Assembly: GCA_029204225.1 (NCBI GenBank)
Contig: CM055111.1
Location: 24,673,874 to 24,737,873, forward strand
DNA from: Diphasiastrum complanatum
Lineage: Eukaryota > Streptophyta > Lycopodiopsida > Lycopodiales > Lycopodiaceae
Length of the DNA stretch: 64,000 nt
Reading direction: 5' to 3'
In this document: positions 48,376-59,504 of the stretch, piece after piece
How positions within the stretch are numbered: the stretch's first letter is position 1
How the letters are laid out: each line of letters begins with the position of its first letter
Made by a program: the position numbers and the translations under genes
Notes under the pieces: model-generated
What the model was told of the DNA's origin: nothing
The model's input: the letters and a program-made list of their open reading frames with translations, nothing else
Databases searched by the model: none

Positions 48376-49645
48376 TCTGAAATCAAGCATTATGGAACAA
48401 CGAGGAATGCCAAGTAACCAAAAGAAGATCAAGCAACAACTAGGAATGCCAAGGTATCTGTAATGCCCAAGATAGTAGAGGAGTAGCCCAAAAGATAGGG
48501 ACATCATACCAAGGTATCCAAAAAGCCTGAGAAGGTAGAACTGCATCAGCAACAGGAAGCCAATAAGGAAATTGGAAAAGAGATGGACACTCATCGCGAA
48601 TAGCCGCATCATACACATAACCATCAACCATATGTGCAAACTCAGTGATATAGGTGCCCCAAGAAAAGATAGCAGCATCGGAAGACCAGCACCAAGGAGT
48701 AGGAACATAAGCAAGATGACAGGCACGTTGTAATAGCATGGAAAACCAAGCGATATGCCAGGAAACATGGAGTATAAAGAGATCATCCTGACAAAGGATA
48801 GCTAGAATGGAAAAATGTGCACCAACATGGTCAAAAGCCCAAGGTATCCATAAGGCCCATGAATGAGAAATAGCAATGGCACACAGTACCCTCAAGGCCC
48901 ATATCACGAGAATAGCAGCATGCCAAAAGCTCTAGAAGGTCCAAGAAAGCAGTGCATCATCTAAAAAGACACGATGCATGAAAACAGTAACAACAAATCT
49001 AGAAATAGTCGAGGCCCCAACTGAAAAACTGTAGCCAAAATACTCATCCAGAAAGACCTCATATGTACATACCAATCCATCATAGGATGCAGCAAAAACG
49101 GATGGAGAATTGGATGACCCATTGGAACTGGCCGCAAGTGTAATTCCAAAGTACACACCAGGCGGACAAGTGAGGAATAGAAGAATGTACTGGAACGAGG
49201 AACGGGATCCGCAGCATCAGTAGCAAGCATCAGAGCAATATCCACGTGTAGCTGGGAATGAGTATCAAAGCACATATGAGCAACACTGAAGTATATGGCG
49301 GCAACATCCCCAAAAACTATCCAAGAGAGGAGAAGAAACTCTCTCAAGGTATTCTGATGGTCTTGGAACACCAGAACAAAGTGGCAACTCAGCATCAAAG
49401 GCCAAGCAATATGGAGCAACCCGAAATGACTGGGAACCTGAAGATCATCCGGACAAATAGTAGCTGGAAAAGAGGCAATAACCCAAGCCATCAAGATATG
49501 CCAAGCCTGAAAATGAGCAACAATCCAAGGAACAGATAGAGAGCAACATACATATTCATAGAGATATCCGCACCATAGGCGATCAGTAATATGGAAAAAC
49601 CAGCACCAATCAACAGGTCCAAATGAAAGCCAAGCCATACGTAAT
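48376..49645. other. Unexplained segment inside intron 2
   Basis: Long minus-strand openings (225, 155 and 137 codons) are rich in W, H, F and L and have no motif I recognise. Words such as CCAAGGTATCC, GATCATCC-GACAA and ATGCCAAG recur irregularly, suggesting internally duplicated non-coding DNA. Origin unknown. Confidence 0.4.
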
Positions 49646-49649
49646 AACC

Positions 49650-49890
49650 AGGAATGCCATATATCCCTCTTTAGGTTTACTCACATACTGACCTACAACA
49701 CCAACTGCATGTGCAATGTCCGGTCTGGAATTTGTAAGATATATCTAGCGACCCACCAATTGATGATATAACGTTTCGTCTACAAACAATGTCCCATCAG
49801 CCATGGATGGCTTATTACTTGTGTCACTGGGAGTGGCTATAGGCTTGCAATCTTGCATATTGAATCTTCGAAGAAGCTCAAGTTATGGAC
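49650..49890 (-). pseudogene. Copia RT thumb fragment
   Basis: Minus-strand reading: ELLRRFNMQDCKPIATPSDT, then DETLYHQLVGR, IYLTNSRPDIAHAVGVVGQY and VSKPKEGYM. This is the copia RT thumb-connection region (DCKP...YRxLVG..IYLTxTRPDI). One stop interrupts it. Confidence 0.85.
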
Positions 49891-49899
49891 TTAGCTCAT

Positions 49900-50110
49900 A
49901 ACATTCGTTGTATCCTTCTTTATTACTTTATTCTTACGCATTCATGTACTGGCCTTTGGCCCCATTTTTTCAAATAGTAGGCACTTGGCCATATGATATT
50001 GGAGTGGGGTCCCTCTTGTAGGAGGGCATGCTATTATCCCTCATCCATTTTGATTAGATTCACTGACATTATCTTATTCTGTGGAAGGCTCCATGATGGT
50101 TGCATTTTAG
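49900..50110 (+). repeat. Inverted fragment of the chromovirus LTR
   Basis: TTCATGTACTGGCCTTTGGC and GATATTGGAGTGGGGTCC correspond to the reverse complement of 47690-47785. The orientation is opposite to the LTR at 47311-48000. Confidence 0.65.
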
Positions 50111-50411
50111 GGCCTCCTTATTCTTCATTTCTCAATCTCAGACTCAAACTCAAACTCAAAATCTCTTACACTACATGCTTTCATTTGGACTCAGCGAAAC
50201 GAAATGAATGATACCATCCTTGTAGATTGTGTTTACCGGTATCTTTGGCTTTTTGAAGGGCTTTCTTGCATTCCACAACTTGAACAAAGGTGAGATCTTC
50301 GTTTTTCTTGGTACGGCAAGTTGTGTCCAAGCCTTGGTCATGTGCAACTTACAAAAATTGAATGGCTTCACCTATAGCATCCTGAGAATCATAGATGCCC
50401 CGTACACGAAC

Positions 50412-50637
<226 letters not shown>

Positions 50638-50688
50638 ATTGTTGCTTGAGTTTCACTTATAGGTTTGATTTTTTAAGGTGTCTTGCAG

Positions 50689-50921
50689 TTGGAATGCATA
50701 GGCACAAAGTCTTCAGATGATGGGAAGGGCCCTGTTTATGATGCGAGTGAAGTGAAATTCAAAATATGGTTGGGGGCTTTGAAAGAGGAGGCAAAAAACA
50801 GGGGTGCAAGCAAAATAGTAGTAGAAGGTGCTTTGAGGGGGATTAAACCCTCTTTGGAAATTATGGAAAAAGATTCTAATCAACCAGAAATGCAGCTCAG
50901 TGCTAAAGCCTACCTACAACG
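50689..50921 (+). CDS. MltB: MltB-like lytic transglycosylase, exon 3 (start of SLT_2 domain)
   Basis: 77 codons plus two bases, from CTTGCAG|TTG, phase 0, which matches the end of exon 2. From about residue 334 it reads FKIWLGALKEEAKNRGASKI, VVEGALRGIKPSLEIMEKDS and NQPEM, then LSAKAYLQR. This follows the start of the MltB/SLT_2 family: F-x2-WL, an EA-x3-G motif, a D-x3-QPE motif and YL-x-R. In bacteria this domain cleaves peptidoglycan glycan strands. The donor CG|GTAGTC at 50922 is phase 2. Without splicing the frame would hit TAG at once. Confidence 0.8.
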
Positions 50922-51647
50922 GTAGTCTCTACAACCATTCAAAAGCTCAAGTTTCTTTCATTTTACTTTGAATTATTCTAAAATCAAAGCTATTATGTCT
51001 AAACATCAAGCCTATATTTCTACAAAGAACCAGGGACATTTGATTGGCTTTGTTCTTTAGTGTTAGCATTCATCATAAGCTAAGTCAGTGCTTTACCTCC
51101 GTAGTGTAGGAAAACTAGATCTAGAGATGCTACTTGGCACTGAGATTATACAACTTGACACATGGATGACTTGGATCAATAACACATTGAGATGCAAACT
51201 TTATTTAACAAATAATACAGATATCTTGTTGAGCTCCTTAGCTCGTGTGAATGTTGAAATTTCTCACCTATGGACTCACCACATATGCTCCGCTTGACAT
51301 GCTACTCATTGCTTGTTGTAGGGGTATAGCGTAGGCATCCCAAAGGGAGCTAAGAACCACAACTTAGCCTCCCGGCTTTCAACACTTGCCATCCAACCCC
51401 ACTTGACATCCAAGTAGCCAGCATGCTAACATACATTAGATTCCAAGATGGCCATCTTGGGAGACTTACCCCACTCGAAGCTCTGTCACGAGCACATGGA
51501 GCCAACTTGGTGCCACACCAGATTGGACAACCATAAACAAATAACTTCCATCTAGGCAAGCCATCCGAGTCAACCAACATGTTAGAGCCCGTTCCAAGGG
51601 CCCTCAGAACGACAAGCCGCGACAAATATGAAGACAACCAGTATTTG

Positions 51648-51722
51648 GTCCGAATGGTCCCGGCAGCATACCGCTAGCGTCCTGGACCGAATGGCCTCGA
51701 CGACATACCGTTGGCATTCCGG
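51648..51722. repeat. Tandem pair of ~37-bp units
   Basis: CCGAATGGTCCCGGCAGCAT and CCGAATGGCCTCGACGACAT start two adjacent similar units, each ending in a CCTGGA or CCGGGA stretch. The surrounding 51300-51840 has no recognised gene. Confidence 0.6.
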
Positions 51723-51867
51723 GATACGACCCTAAGCTTGGTGCCAAATTAAAAAGATTTGAAGCGGCCTTAAAACTGGCGCTTTTACCAAAACACCAAA
51801 ACCCCACTTTATTAATAAGTTTGTGAAGGTTACATTTCACGTTTGTGACTGACCTTTACGATATGGT

Positions 51868-52260
51868 GTGTCATCCTTCCAGCCTCCTACTCTCTCTGAT
51901 GCTATTTCCTTGGCCACTACCTTGCAGCATAAGTACCCTGAGTTATCCACTTCTTCTCGTATTTCCCGCCCTCGTGAAGGGGCGCCTACTATTTCGGCTG
52001 GTTCTCCTGCCCCGACTTCTACTACTGTCGCTCCTGCTCGCCCTCCTGCACCTCGCTCCACCTTTGTTAGTTGCTATTCTTTGCTAGTTTGCTCCAGAGT
52101 TGGCCCATTCCTCATCGCCAGTGGACAAACATTTCTGTGGACTTTATCCTTGGCCTTCCTCGTACCCGATGTGGTAATGACTCATGTGTATGGTGGTGGT
52201 AGATCGGTTCTCGAAATAGGCACATTTTATAATGGTCCACAATACTATTACAGTTGAGCA
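51868..52260 (+). pseudogene. Chromovirus gag end fused to integrase start
   Basis: Plus strand: LSDAISLATTLQHKYPELST and a Ser/Pro/Ala-rich tail (gag C-terminal region). Within about 20 bp this passes into WPIPHRQWTNISVDFILGLP and RTRCGNDSCVWWW, the beginning of the gypsy integrase core, carrying its first catalytic Asp (VDF). Protease, RT and RNase H (over 2 kb in intact elements) are missing between them, so an internal deletion joined the two. Confidence 0.7.
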
Positions 52261-52274
52261 AAGCGCACGTCTTT

Positions 52275-52850
52275 TTACATAAGAGATTTTAGGCTCCCAT
52301 GTGGCCTCCTCAATAGGGTGACCATCCCACTGTACCAAAAACTGTACTTGCTGGCCGCACCGACTTTTCCGAAGGTGAACCTAGTGAATGGTAGATGGTA
52401 AGAAAGGGAACAGCTCAAGATCTGTAGGCAATGTGAGATTGCGAGGAGCATCATCCTCAATGGCAACATGTAACAGGCTAACATGAAAGGTATCATAGGC
52501 ACGTGTAGAAGTAGGCAGCTGTAAACGATATGTAACAGGATTGAGGCACTCCAAAATACAATAAGGCCCATAGTAACGTGGTGCAAGCTTCTCAGTAGAA
52601 GCGTGGCCCTGTACAAAATGATGATGTGCAAAACGTAGCCGAAGATAAACCATATTACCAACCTGAAACTCGACATGATGATGATGGCGATCAACAGAAG
52701 TCTGATAGCGCTGCTGGACATGCTGTAAATGAGTAGTAGCCCTAGCAATAAGCTCCTGAGCACATGATAAGAAAGAAGCAATGGTGACTGGTGTATCATC
52801 AGGAGGAAGAGGCACCCCTAGCAAAAGATGAGCATACCTATGAGCCAATA
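52275..52850 (-). pseudogene. Chromovirus integrase C-terminus and chromodomain, inverted
   Basis: The frame 52848-52381 reads AQELIARATTHLQHVQQRYQ, TSVDRHHHHVEFQVGNMVYL and APRYYGPYCILECLNPVTYR, then TFHVSLLHVAIEDDAP. After a stop it continues QQVQFLVQWDGHPIEEATWE (chromodomain). Order and content match the end of chromovirus integrase. It points opposite to the gag-integrase fusion that ends 15 bp away. Confidence 0.9.
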
Positions 52851-52865
52851 AGAAAGGAGAAACTC

Positions 52866-53752
52866 CGTGCTGGTACTAATAGAGCTACTATTACATATTC
52901 TCGAGTGATATGGTAGGGACCTCTTGGGGTCACTAGATTTCTGCCACTCTAGTTTCCTCAAGCTAGATATTCCTAGAGTCCCAGTTTTAACTCGTTATTT
53001 GGATAGCGGACTCACATTGCCTCTGATTCATATTGGGACAAGTCCATGTCTCATTACACTAGTTATATGTGGAGATTGGGCAATTTCAGGGCATCCCTCA
53101 AGTGAGCCGGCTGTGTCAAATATGTACTTTGGGGGAGGCGAGTCATAGGAGGATTTTCTTTTTAGATGCCCTATTTATTATGAGATCAGGGAACGCTATC
53201 GTCTTTTCCGAGACTCTCCTATCGCATTGCATTCGCTTATTTCATATGTGGACCCTCGATGTGTGGCTTTGATGCTGTGTGAGATGCTCATGCTTCGTAG
53301 AGATTTATATCAGAGGGGTCAGTACCTGGACTCCCAGACCCAAATCACCTCCTTTTTCATGAGGAGATGCTCCAAAGACCTTGTGGCTGAGATATTATTA
53401 GAAGACAAGTCAGATATCCCTTCTCATGACCTTCATCGAGACCGATGTCAGTGTATGTTTTGAGACTGAGCCTCATGACCTCAAGGAGACTTCGCAGATC
53501 TAGGGCTCATGCAAGCATGCCAACTATTTCCTCTTTAGTACTTGCATCGTCATGTATCTTTGCTTTCTTCAACAGAGGCTCTTTTGTGACATGATGTAAA
53601 ACCATGTTGCACTCCATTGTATCATCTCTCTAACTTTTTGGAAGAGTAGAGTAGAGATCCATCTACTAGTTGTAATCCTTTGTATCTAGTAGATGTTTTG
53701 TTTTGGTTGGAGACATTTATATGTTACTTTTAGTATTTATCACGGACATTGA

Positions 53753-53790
<38 letters not shown>
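52866..53790 (+). mobile_element. LINE 3' end, copy D, with (TC)n tail
   Basis: Plus-strand pieces: DIPRVPVLTRYLDSGLTLPL, LCQICTLGEASH with EDFLFRCPIYYEIRERYRLF (zinc-finger-like C-x2-C...C end), and SYVDPRCVALMLCEMLMLRR, then TQITSFFMRRC. These match copy A at 61828-62500. The 3' UTR ends GGACATTGATAAA followed by (TC)n at 53757-53790. It is 5' truncated and frame-shifted. Confidence 0.85.
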
Positions 53791-53794
<4 letters not shown>

Positions 53795-54229
53795 GGCCCC
53801 ACTGTACACTCCACTCAGTGGACATTTCACACTTACTTTCGTTGATATGTACTTATTCTCCACCTGGCCCGGGCATTGGTACTTTTTCTGTAGTTCTTCT
53901 GTTATACTTGGCCCGGGTTGTGGGTGCTATAGCTAGAGCATGCGTAAAATTTTTTTGATGACGAAGAAAGTTTCTTACTTGGACAAGCTATTACCCGTGG
54001 AGTTGAGTTGCTATGCTTGCTTTCTACTAGCAGTGGACAATAGAGATTCTTCAACATAATAGTAAATAAATAACATGTTCCGTATAAAATGAGCGAGGGA
54101 GACTTTCCCATGTTCCACACAACATGTGTACAAACTTGTTTTCTACACTATGGAACTATGCTTTTACCTTTTCTCTTTGGGTATTTGAGTAGGATAAGCA
54201 ATAAAAGATGAGAAATTTTCCATACCTTT

Positions 54230-54992
54230 AAAAGCTTTTTGTAGGGGACTGCTCAAAAGATGAATGACAGTACTTATGACTTCAGCCCAACAAAGGTAGA
54301 AACTCTTTAAACTTTCAACATGGCTGTTCTCTCTACAATGGTTCTATTTTCTTTTTAACTAACACTCCATTCAATTGTGTAGGGTAGGTTGGGATCAATA
54401 GATCATTGATACCACAATCTCTGCATGATTCTATGAACTTACAAGAGAATACACTATATCAGAACACAATATATTTAGTAGGTCTTCTTATCACTATAGT
54501 TATGAACAAGAAGTTTTAACCATTCAATTTGAAAAGTATCAGACTCATACCTTATAAAACATGCCCAGGTTTTTCTTGGGATGATCCACCCAACAATCTT
54601 GTTTAATTATGGCAGATTAGAGTGTACAATATCTAGTAGATCTTAAGCTTCTTACGTCCCTTTTGGAAAGCTTTGTCTATGATGTCTGCTGAGGACACAG
54701 GCTTCACAAATCTGAACATAAGGTCAAATGAAGGGCAAACCAAATGACCATATTTTAGAGGTTCAAATTGTGGAAACTGATGCCATAGATTAGAGGTAAA
54801 TTATTCAACATTAGAAAGTGCACGATGATTAGGAAGTACGGCATAAAGGTTATACACGCTGGTGCCTTTCATAACCACTTTATAGTCAAGTGGAGGTTTG
54901 ATTATTACCCTTCCTTTAGCTCTTGTGACTTCTTAGACAATTGAGGTTTGATCATTACCCTTCCTTTGGCTCTTGTGACTTCTTAGACAATT
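54230..54992 (-). pseudogene. Decayed copia integrase remnant
   Basis: Minus-strand pieces: LWHQFPQFEPLKYGHLVCPS (from LWHxRLGHLNY), LLDIVHSNLP (from LDxVHSDLCGP), and YPTQLNGVLVKKKIEPL (from TPQQNGVxERKNRTL). There are many stops. The 5' part includes a 50-bp tandem duplication. Confidence 0.75.
54893..54992. repeat. 50-bp tandem duplication
   Basis: GAGGTTTGATTATTACCCTT at 54893 is repeated at 54943 as GAGGTTTGATCATTACCCTT. The two 50-bp units differ at only two positions, so it is a recent duplication. Confidence 0.95.
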
Positions 54993-55351
54993 GCTGCCCG
55001 TAGCGGTGACAGCATGCTGCAAGGAGGTTCGACGTCTTTTTGCAACATTGTCTCTCCTTGCAAAAGAAATTCTACAAGTTTTGCAAATGATGATTGTTCT
55101 TTCCTAATTGATAAGCTAGTAAAAAGTTTTGATGAGAATTTACAAACATGTTAAGTGCAGTAGGTAGTAATATGAAATCTTTGACTTCCTCTTTGATAGC
55201 TAGTAGCTCATCTCTAATCACATCGAGTGAGCATAGTTTAGACTTGTATAAAAGTGTAATGGTTTTTGCTTATGTATAGGGTAAAAGCATTCCTTACAAT
55301 TTCAACAAAGTTTGCTTGAACATACTATTTTTTGTTTGCTTGGAAATGCAG

Positions 55352-55483
55352 CATGGTCAATGAGTATAGGATCACAAAGGGTGTGCGGGCATTTCAAGAT
55401 AATAAAGCTCTACTCCAGGAAATTTCCACAAAGTATGGGATACCTACAACAGTCATTGTAGCAGTGTGGGGCATCGAGAGCAG
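55352..55483 (+). CDS. MltB: MltB-like lytic transglycosylase, exon 4 (catalytic Glu)
   Basis: Acceptor ATGCAG|C completes the split codon CG|C (Arg) and the frame reads MVNEYRITKGVRAFQDNKAL, LQEISTKYGIPTTVIVAVWG and IES. In bacterial MltB the equivalent YGVPxxIIxxIxGxET stretch carries the catalytic Glu (E162 in E. coli Slt35). Here it is Glu 433 of the spliced product. The donor GAGAGCAG|GTATAT at 55484 is phase 2; unspliced, the frame ends three codons on (TATATATAG). The rest of the SLT_2 domain is not found in the remaining 8.5 kb, so further exons should lie beyond the window. Confidence 0.82.
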
Positions 55484-55535
55484 GTATATATAGTAATGTT
55501 AGTGTAAAAAAAGTGAGTTTTATTGAGAGCTGTTT

Positions 55536-56081
55536 GAGAAAGAAAGAAAGAAAGAAAGCATTTTTAATGTCTTTTCCATGCCAAAAGGCATATAAGACTA
55601 AAGAAGTACATGTCAAGTATGTGGTAATCATGGGAGCGTATAAAATGTCTCCAAAACTGCAATAAAGAAAAACATCTAGTACAAACTAAAATAGACACGT
55701 ATGCGAGAGTGTGTGTGCATAATAATCATATGTATCTATGTCAAGATGTCAAGACTGTGCTGCTGCTGCTGCTATGCTGAGGCTATAAAAAGATGTAATG
55801 CGAGCCACAACATGAGAAAGCACTAGAGCTTGCCGACGTCTGTGAGCATGAGCATGTGTAGTAGTAGTACGTCTCTGCGTAGGATGTCTGGTGATCCTGG
55901 TAGTAACATGAGGGTGGGAAGTACATTGTCTTTGATCTCTATGAGCCTGTGAGCGGCTATCATCCTCGTCGTCGTCATAATACTCATCCTCAGGCACTAA
56001 ATCACACGATCTCCACCTAATAAAGAATGAAGTAATCAATGGCTGTGAGGTGAACTGCTAGGGTGACCCGTATAAATCTCC

Positions 56082-56083
<2 letters not shown>
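55536..56083 (-). mobile_element. LINE 3' end, copy C, with (TTTC)n tail
   Basis: Minus strand: LITSFFIRWRSCDLVPEDEY, an acidic stretch, then a His/Arg-rich tail (53 residues), matching the ends of copies A and B. The 3' end reads ATGCC-TTTT-GGCAT (hairpin, 55591-55578), GGAAAAGACATTAAAAATG and then (CTTT)n at 55559-55536. The 5' truncated end touches the (TC)n tail of copy B. Confidence 0.82.
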
Positions 56084-56178
<95 letters not shown>

Positions 56179-57386
56179 TATTAGTGTCTTTTCCATGCCA
56201 AGTGTGTAGTACAAGTGGGAGCATATGAAAAACATGTGCAAAGCTGTAAAAGAAAAATGTGTGTAAAGTAAATCTAAGTACAAATACCAACGATAATGAA
56301 AGAACATGAGAATCATAATATAGCTATGTGTGTGGCATTAAGCCTCATGTTGCTGGTGCTGTTGCTATTGCTACTAAAGAAACACACAATACAAGCAATA
56401 GTGGGAGGTAAAGCTGAGATATGTTACTGATGTCAAATGTGAGAGGAAACTCTCCTCAGTAAGTTTGGGTACAAAGTATCTTTGGGAGGTGCACAATCTC
56501 TGAGTTCGGTGAGAAGTCATGTCATTATCGTCCTCATCATCCTCTGAATCTGGATCTGGTTGTGATTGCCGTCTGGAGAAAAAGGAGGTGATATCAAACT
56601 GTTTGTCATGGGTATTCTGATGAGAAGGTTGGAGATCTTGTCGTGGTAAAAGCATCTCACGTATCATGAATGCAACACAACATGGATTCTCATTTAAAAC
56701 AAGTGAGCGCAAAGTGACTAGTGTATCTCGGAACAAACAATAATTATTTCCCACAAATCTCAGAGTAAGCTGGACATATGAAGATAAAGTGCTCCTTAGT
56801 CTCCACCTGGCCTAGGGAACATAATTGCCAAATCCAATTCTCTAATGGGGTACCCTAAAAACTCCTAGTGTCAGTCTCAAGTTGGTGTGAGGAGACATAA
56901 ATTTGACCCAGTATGAATTGGAGACCATGTGATAGTCCATAATGCAAGTAGTGTGTTAGAATTGGGATCCCTGACATATCTGTCTCCAAAAAGCGAAGTC
57001 GATAGAAGTGGGGTTTGACCCCGAATGGCCCTGCCAAGCTTGATCAAGATAACCTTTCAAGATGACCTGTCAAGTGTAATCATGGGTACTCGAGGGAAGG
57101 GCTGTGATAGAGATGTCAAGTGTGTCACGAAGGTGGGAGGCCTGAGAGAAACAAGCCATCTAATTGCCTTGGCTATGTAGATGAGAGTAGCCTGTGTGTA
57201 TCTCTACTCAGAAGCTTGGAACTCTCTGACTCGATGGATATATGTGATGAGCTGGAGTATGACATCAAGGTGCATGGGCGAAATCACAAATTCGGCAAGG
57301 ATGATTTGGGGTGGAATTAAGTGCTTCCGTGAAAGCATAGTGATTTGGATTTTTAGTATTGTGATTTGTGTTTGAAGTTTTATCAC
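56084..57386 (-). mobile_element. LINE 3' half, copy B, with (TC)n tail
   Basis: Minus strand from 57386: MLSRKHLIPPQIILAEFVIS, then LQFILGQIYVSSHQLETDTR, then FRDTLVTLRSLVLNENPCCV, AFMIREMLLPRQDL and DITSFFSRRQSQPD with an acidic run. The 3' UTR ends TTGGCATGGAAAAGACACT, then AATAAAG followed by (TC)n at 56175-56084. There are several frameshifts. Confidence 0.82.
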
Positions 57387-57688
57387 TTTTGGTCCGCTAA
57401 TGATTCATGAAGTTGGACTTTGGCATTTTTCAAAATAAAGCATTCATGTTTGCTCAATTGCATAAATTTTTGTTTGCAGCTCAAATTGCTCAATGCTACG
57501 AGAGGCAACTAGACTGCTAGTCTAGATTCTCAAATTTCAATCCACAAATATGTAGCAGATCAATGCATGTGTCATGGAACACAATAGTCACTAGTAGTGG
57601 TACATAGAGCATTGTAATAGCATTCAGAAACTATTTGTATAAGAATGGAAGGCCAAGAAAGAGAAAAAAAAAAAACTTGTTTGAATCG
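57387..57688. other. Unassigned sequence between LINE pieces
   Basis: No recognisable coding motif. Together with the fold-back repeat beside it, it interrupts what may be one LINE copy (57850-58600 and 56084-57386). Confidence 0.4.
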
Positions 57689-57785
57689 TTTTCCTACTCG
57701 AATTGGCCTGGTCGGTGACAATCGGTTTGAACTGGACGAATCGGCCCGATTCGAACCGGCCAATTCGAATCAACTGGGAACACTG
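57689..57785. repeat. Fold-back repeat, CGAATTGGCC arms
   Basis: CGAATTGGCC (57699-57708) and GGCCAATTCG (57758-57767) are inverted copies. A second dyad, GAATCGG-C-CCGATTC, lies at 57738-57752. MITE-like, without identified target duplication. Confidence 0.65.
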
Positions 57786-57849
57786 CATGAGTCAATCAAG
57801 TTGTCGCTAAAGGCCCTCCTTGGTAAATGAGACTAGAACCATGGTCCAC

Positions 57850-58600
57850 ATCATTAGCATAGAAGAATGGCAATCAAGATGTCTCCAAGTCTGCATTCAA
57901 ACGCACCATGCTACTGAATACTCCAATTCGTGAATATATGGTCCAAAAAGTATAGGTGAGAGGAAACACCCCTGCTTCACACGAACAGTGCTCATGATCT
58001 GCTCAGAGATACCTCTACCACTTTGAAAGCACCCCAATACTCTCTCATATAGCACCATCACAATGAGAACCGTTTCATAAAAAAACCAAGATCTTATATC
58101 CGCTAGATAAGCAAGCAGTGTGGGACGGAATCGAAGTTCTTCATGAAGTCAACAATGGACACATTCTCCCGAGCTTCGTCAATGATGGCTCTGAGAGTAA
58201 AGATATGATCTGCAGTGGAATAATGGGTTCTAAAACTAGCCTGCCCCATAGCATGCGATCTCCTAGTCACCGCCTCAATACTCATGGTCGACTAAAGAAT
58301 ATTACCATACAATTTCGCAATAACATGTCCAATCTAAGAGTCCTAAGATTCATGGGATCACCATTTTTGTGTATGGGATGATCATGTTAGTGCACCAAGA
58401 AGAGGGAAATCTAGAGACAATAGCTTGATGGAGTAAGGTGGCCAAGAGGGGTGACAACAAGTCAATTGCATGGATCAATAACTTGGATTCAAGATCATCA
58501 ATATCTCTAGCTTTGCAGGTGTTCAGTTTTTTGATGGCGTTATGGACCATATCAACAATGAAGAAGGTGAACTCAGAGGGCCTAGGAGAAATGGAATGGG
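57850..58600 (-). pseudogene. LINE reverse transcriptase N-terminal fragment
   Basis: Minus strand: VHNAIKKLNTCKARDIDDLE, LLSPLLATLLHQAIVSRFPS and SWCTNMIIPIHKNGDP-like residues. These are followed by QASFRTHYSTADHIFTLRAI and VSIVDFMKNFDSVPHCLLI, then GCFLSPILFGPYIHELE. These are RT motifs 0 to 3 of a non-LTR element. The YADD region is missing. It may be the 5' part of copy B. Confidence 0.8.
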
Positions 58601-58689
58601 TGTGTTAGTGTGAAGGGTATATAAGGTGGTGGTAAAGTCAGTCCATATGCGCAGATTTTTCGTTGTGTTGACCCGTTCGTTGACCATTT

Positions 58690-58890
58690 GTGTCACTCGT
58701 ATTTACAAAAAAAAAAATTGCGAATCGCAATTCAAAACCCCCGAGAGAATCACGAATTGTGATGGTTCGAATCCTGATTCTACAATCACCCATGCATCTA
58801 TGATATATATATCATAGTTGCAGCAAATCGCGATTCGTTGGGTTTCACAATTTGCAAATTGCGGATTGCAATTTGCTGAAGTGAATCGTA
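58690..58890. repeat. Large imperfect palindrome centred on CTATGATATATATATCATAG
   Basis: A perfect 20-bp palindrome (58798-58817) sits between arms rich in GCGAATCGCAATT and AATTGCGGATTGCAATT words. Non-coding, fold-back or MITE-like. Confidence 0.7.
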
Positions 58891-59222
58891 GGAGAAAAAA
58901 AAAAATAGAAACTAGAAAAGCAGTCATCTCTCAAGCTTAGAGTCTTAACACAATCTAAGTGCCCAGTTTATTGAGAATCCGAACTTAGAAGTTATCAACC
59001 ACAAGTTGAAAGAAAAGTTGGACTACTTTTTTGAAAGGTGTTGAGTCTCCTTCTTCTTCTGCAAGCATGCACATAAAACATCATAGGCTTTGTACAAAAT
59101 AAATTGGAGTTTCCATTAGGTGAATGTTGATCCCAGTTGGGTCATAACTTTGGCAGTAAAAAAACATGCCATCCATTTGTGCGAATGACATCTCACCTAA
59201 TTGCCTAGAATTGGACTTGAGA

Positions 59223-59460
59223 CTATTGGAATCGTAACCCTCTTTTTTTTTTTTCTTTCTACTGATACCCGTATTGCGTATATTTTTTGCCAAAAAAAAA
59301 AATGAATTGGACTTCCCAATTGCTCAAAATTTGATCCTAAACCCTAAACCCTGATCCCAAGCCCTAAACCCGAAACTATTGGAACCGTAATCATCTTTTT
59401 TTCTCTTTCTATTGATACCCATATTGCGTGTACTTTTTGAAAAAAAAAAACGTTTTGCTA
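59223..59460. repeat. Direct repeats flanking telomere-like CCCTAAA units
   Basis: Two similar ~80-bp segments starting CTATTGGA at 59223 and 59376 (each with CTTTCTA-TGATACCC-TATTGCGT and an A-run) flank CCTAAACCCTAAACCCTGAT and GCCCTAAACCCG at 59335-59371. Confidence 0.8.
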
Positions 59461-59504
59461 GAATCTATATCTATAATATCAGACATGAGGGTCCAAGCTA
59501 GACA

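Larger units (their letters stand above)
50922..55351 (+). other. MltB-like gene intron 3 (4,430 bp), filled with element fragments
   Basis: GT...ATGCAG. It contains 37-bp tandem repeats (51648-51722), rearranged chromovirus pieces (51868-52850), a LINE 3' end with (TC)n (52866-53790) and a copia integrase remnant (54230-54992). Confidence 0.7.

Noticed and set aside
48373-49638. Membrane-like minus-strand frames of 137-225 codons as candidate host genes
   Set aside because: They overlap each other in different phases, lack any known domain and sit between retroelement fragments inside an intron. Kept only as an unexplained segment.
50171-50371. 66-codon minus-strand frame rich in Lys/Pro, considered as an organellar or ribosomal protein piece
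   Set aside because: It resembles no organellar gene I can recall and has no conserved neighbours; there was not enough evidence to name it.
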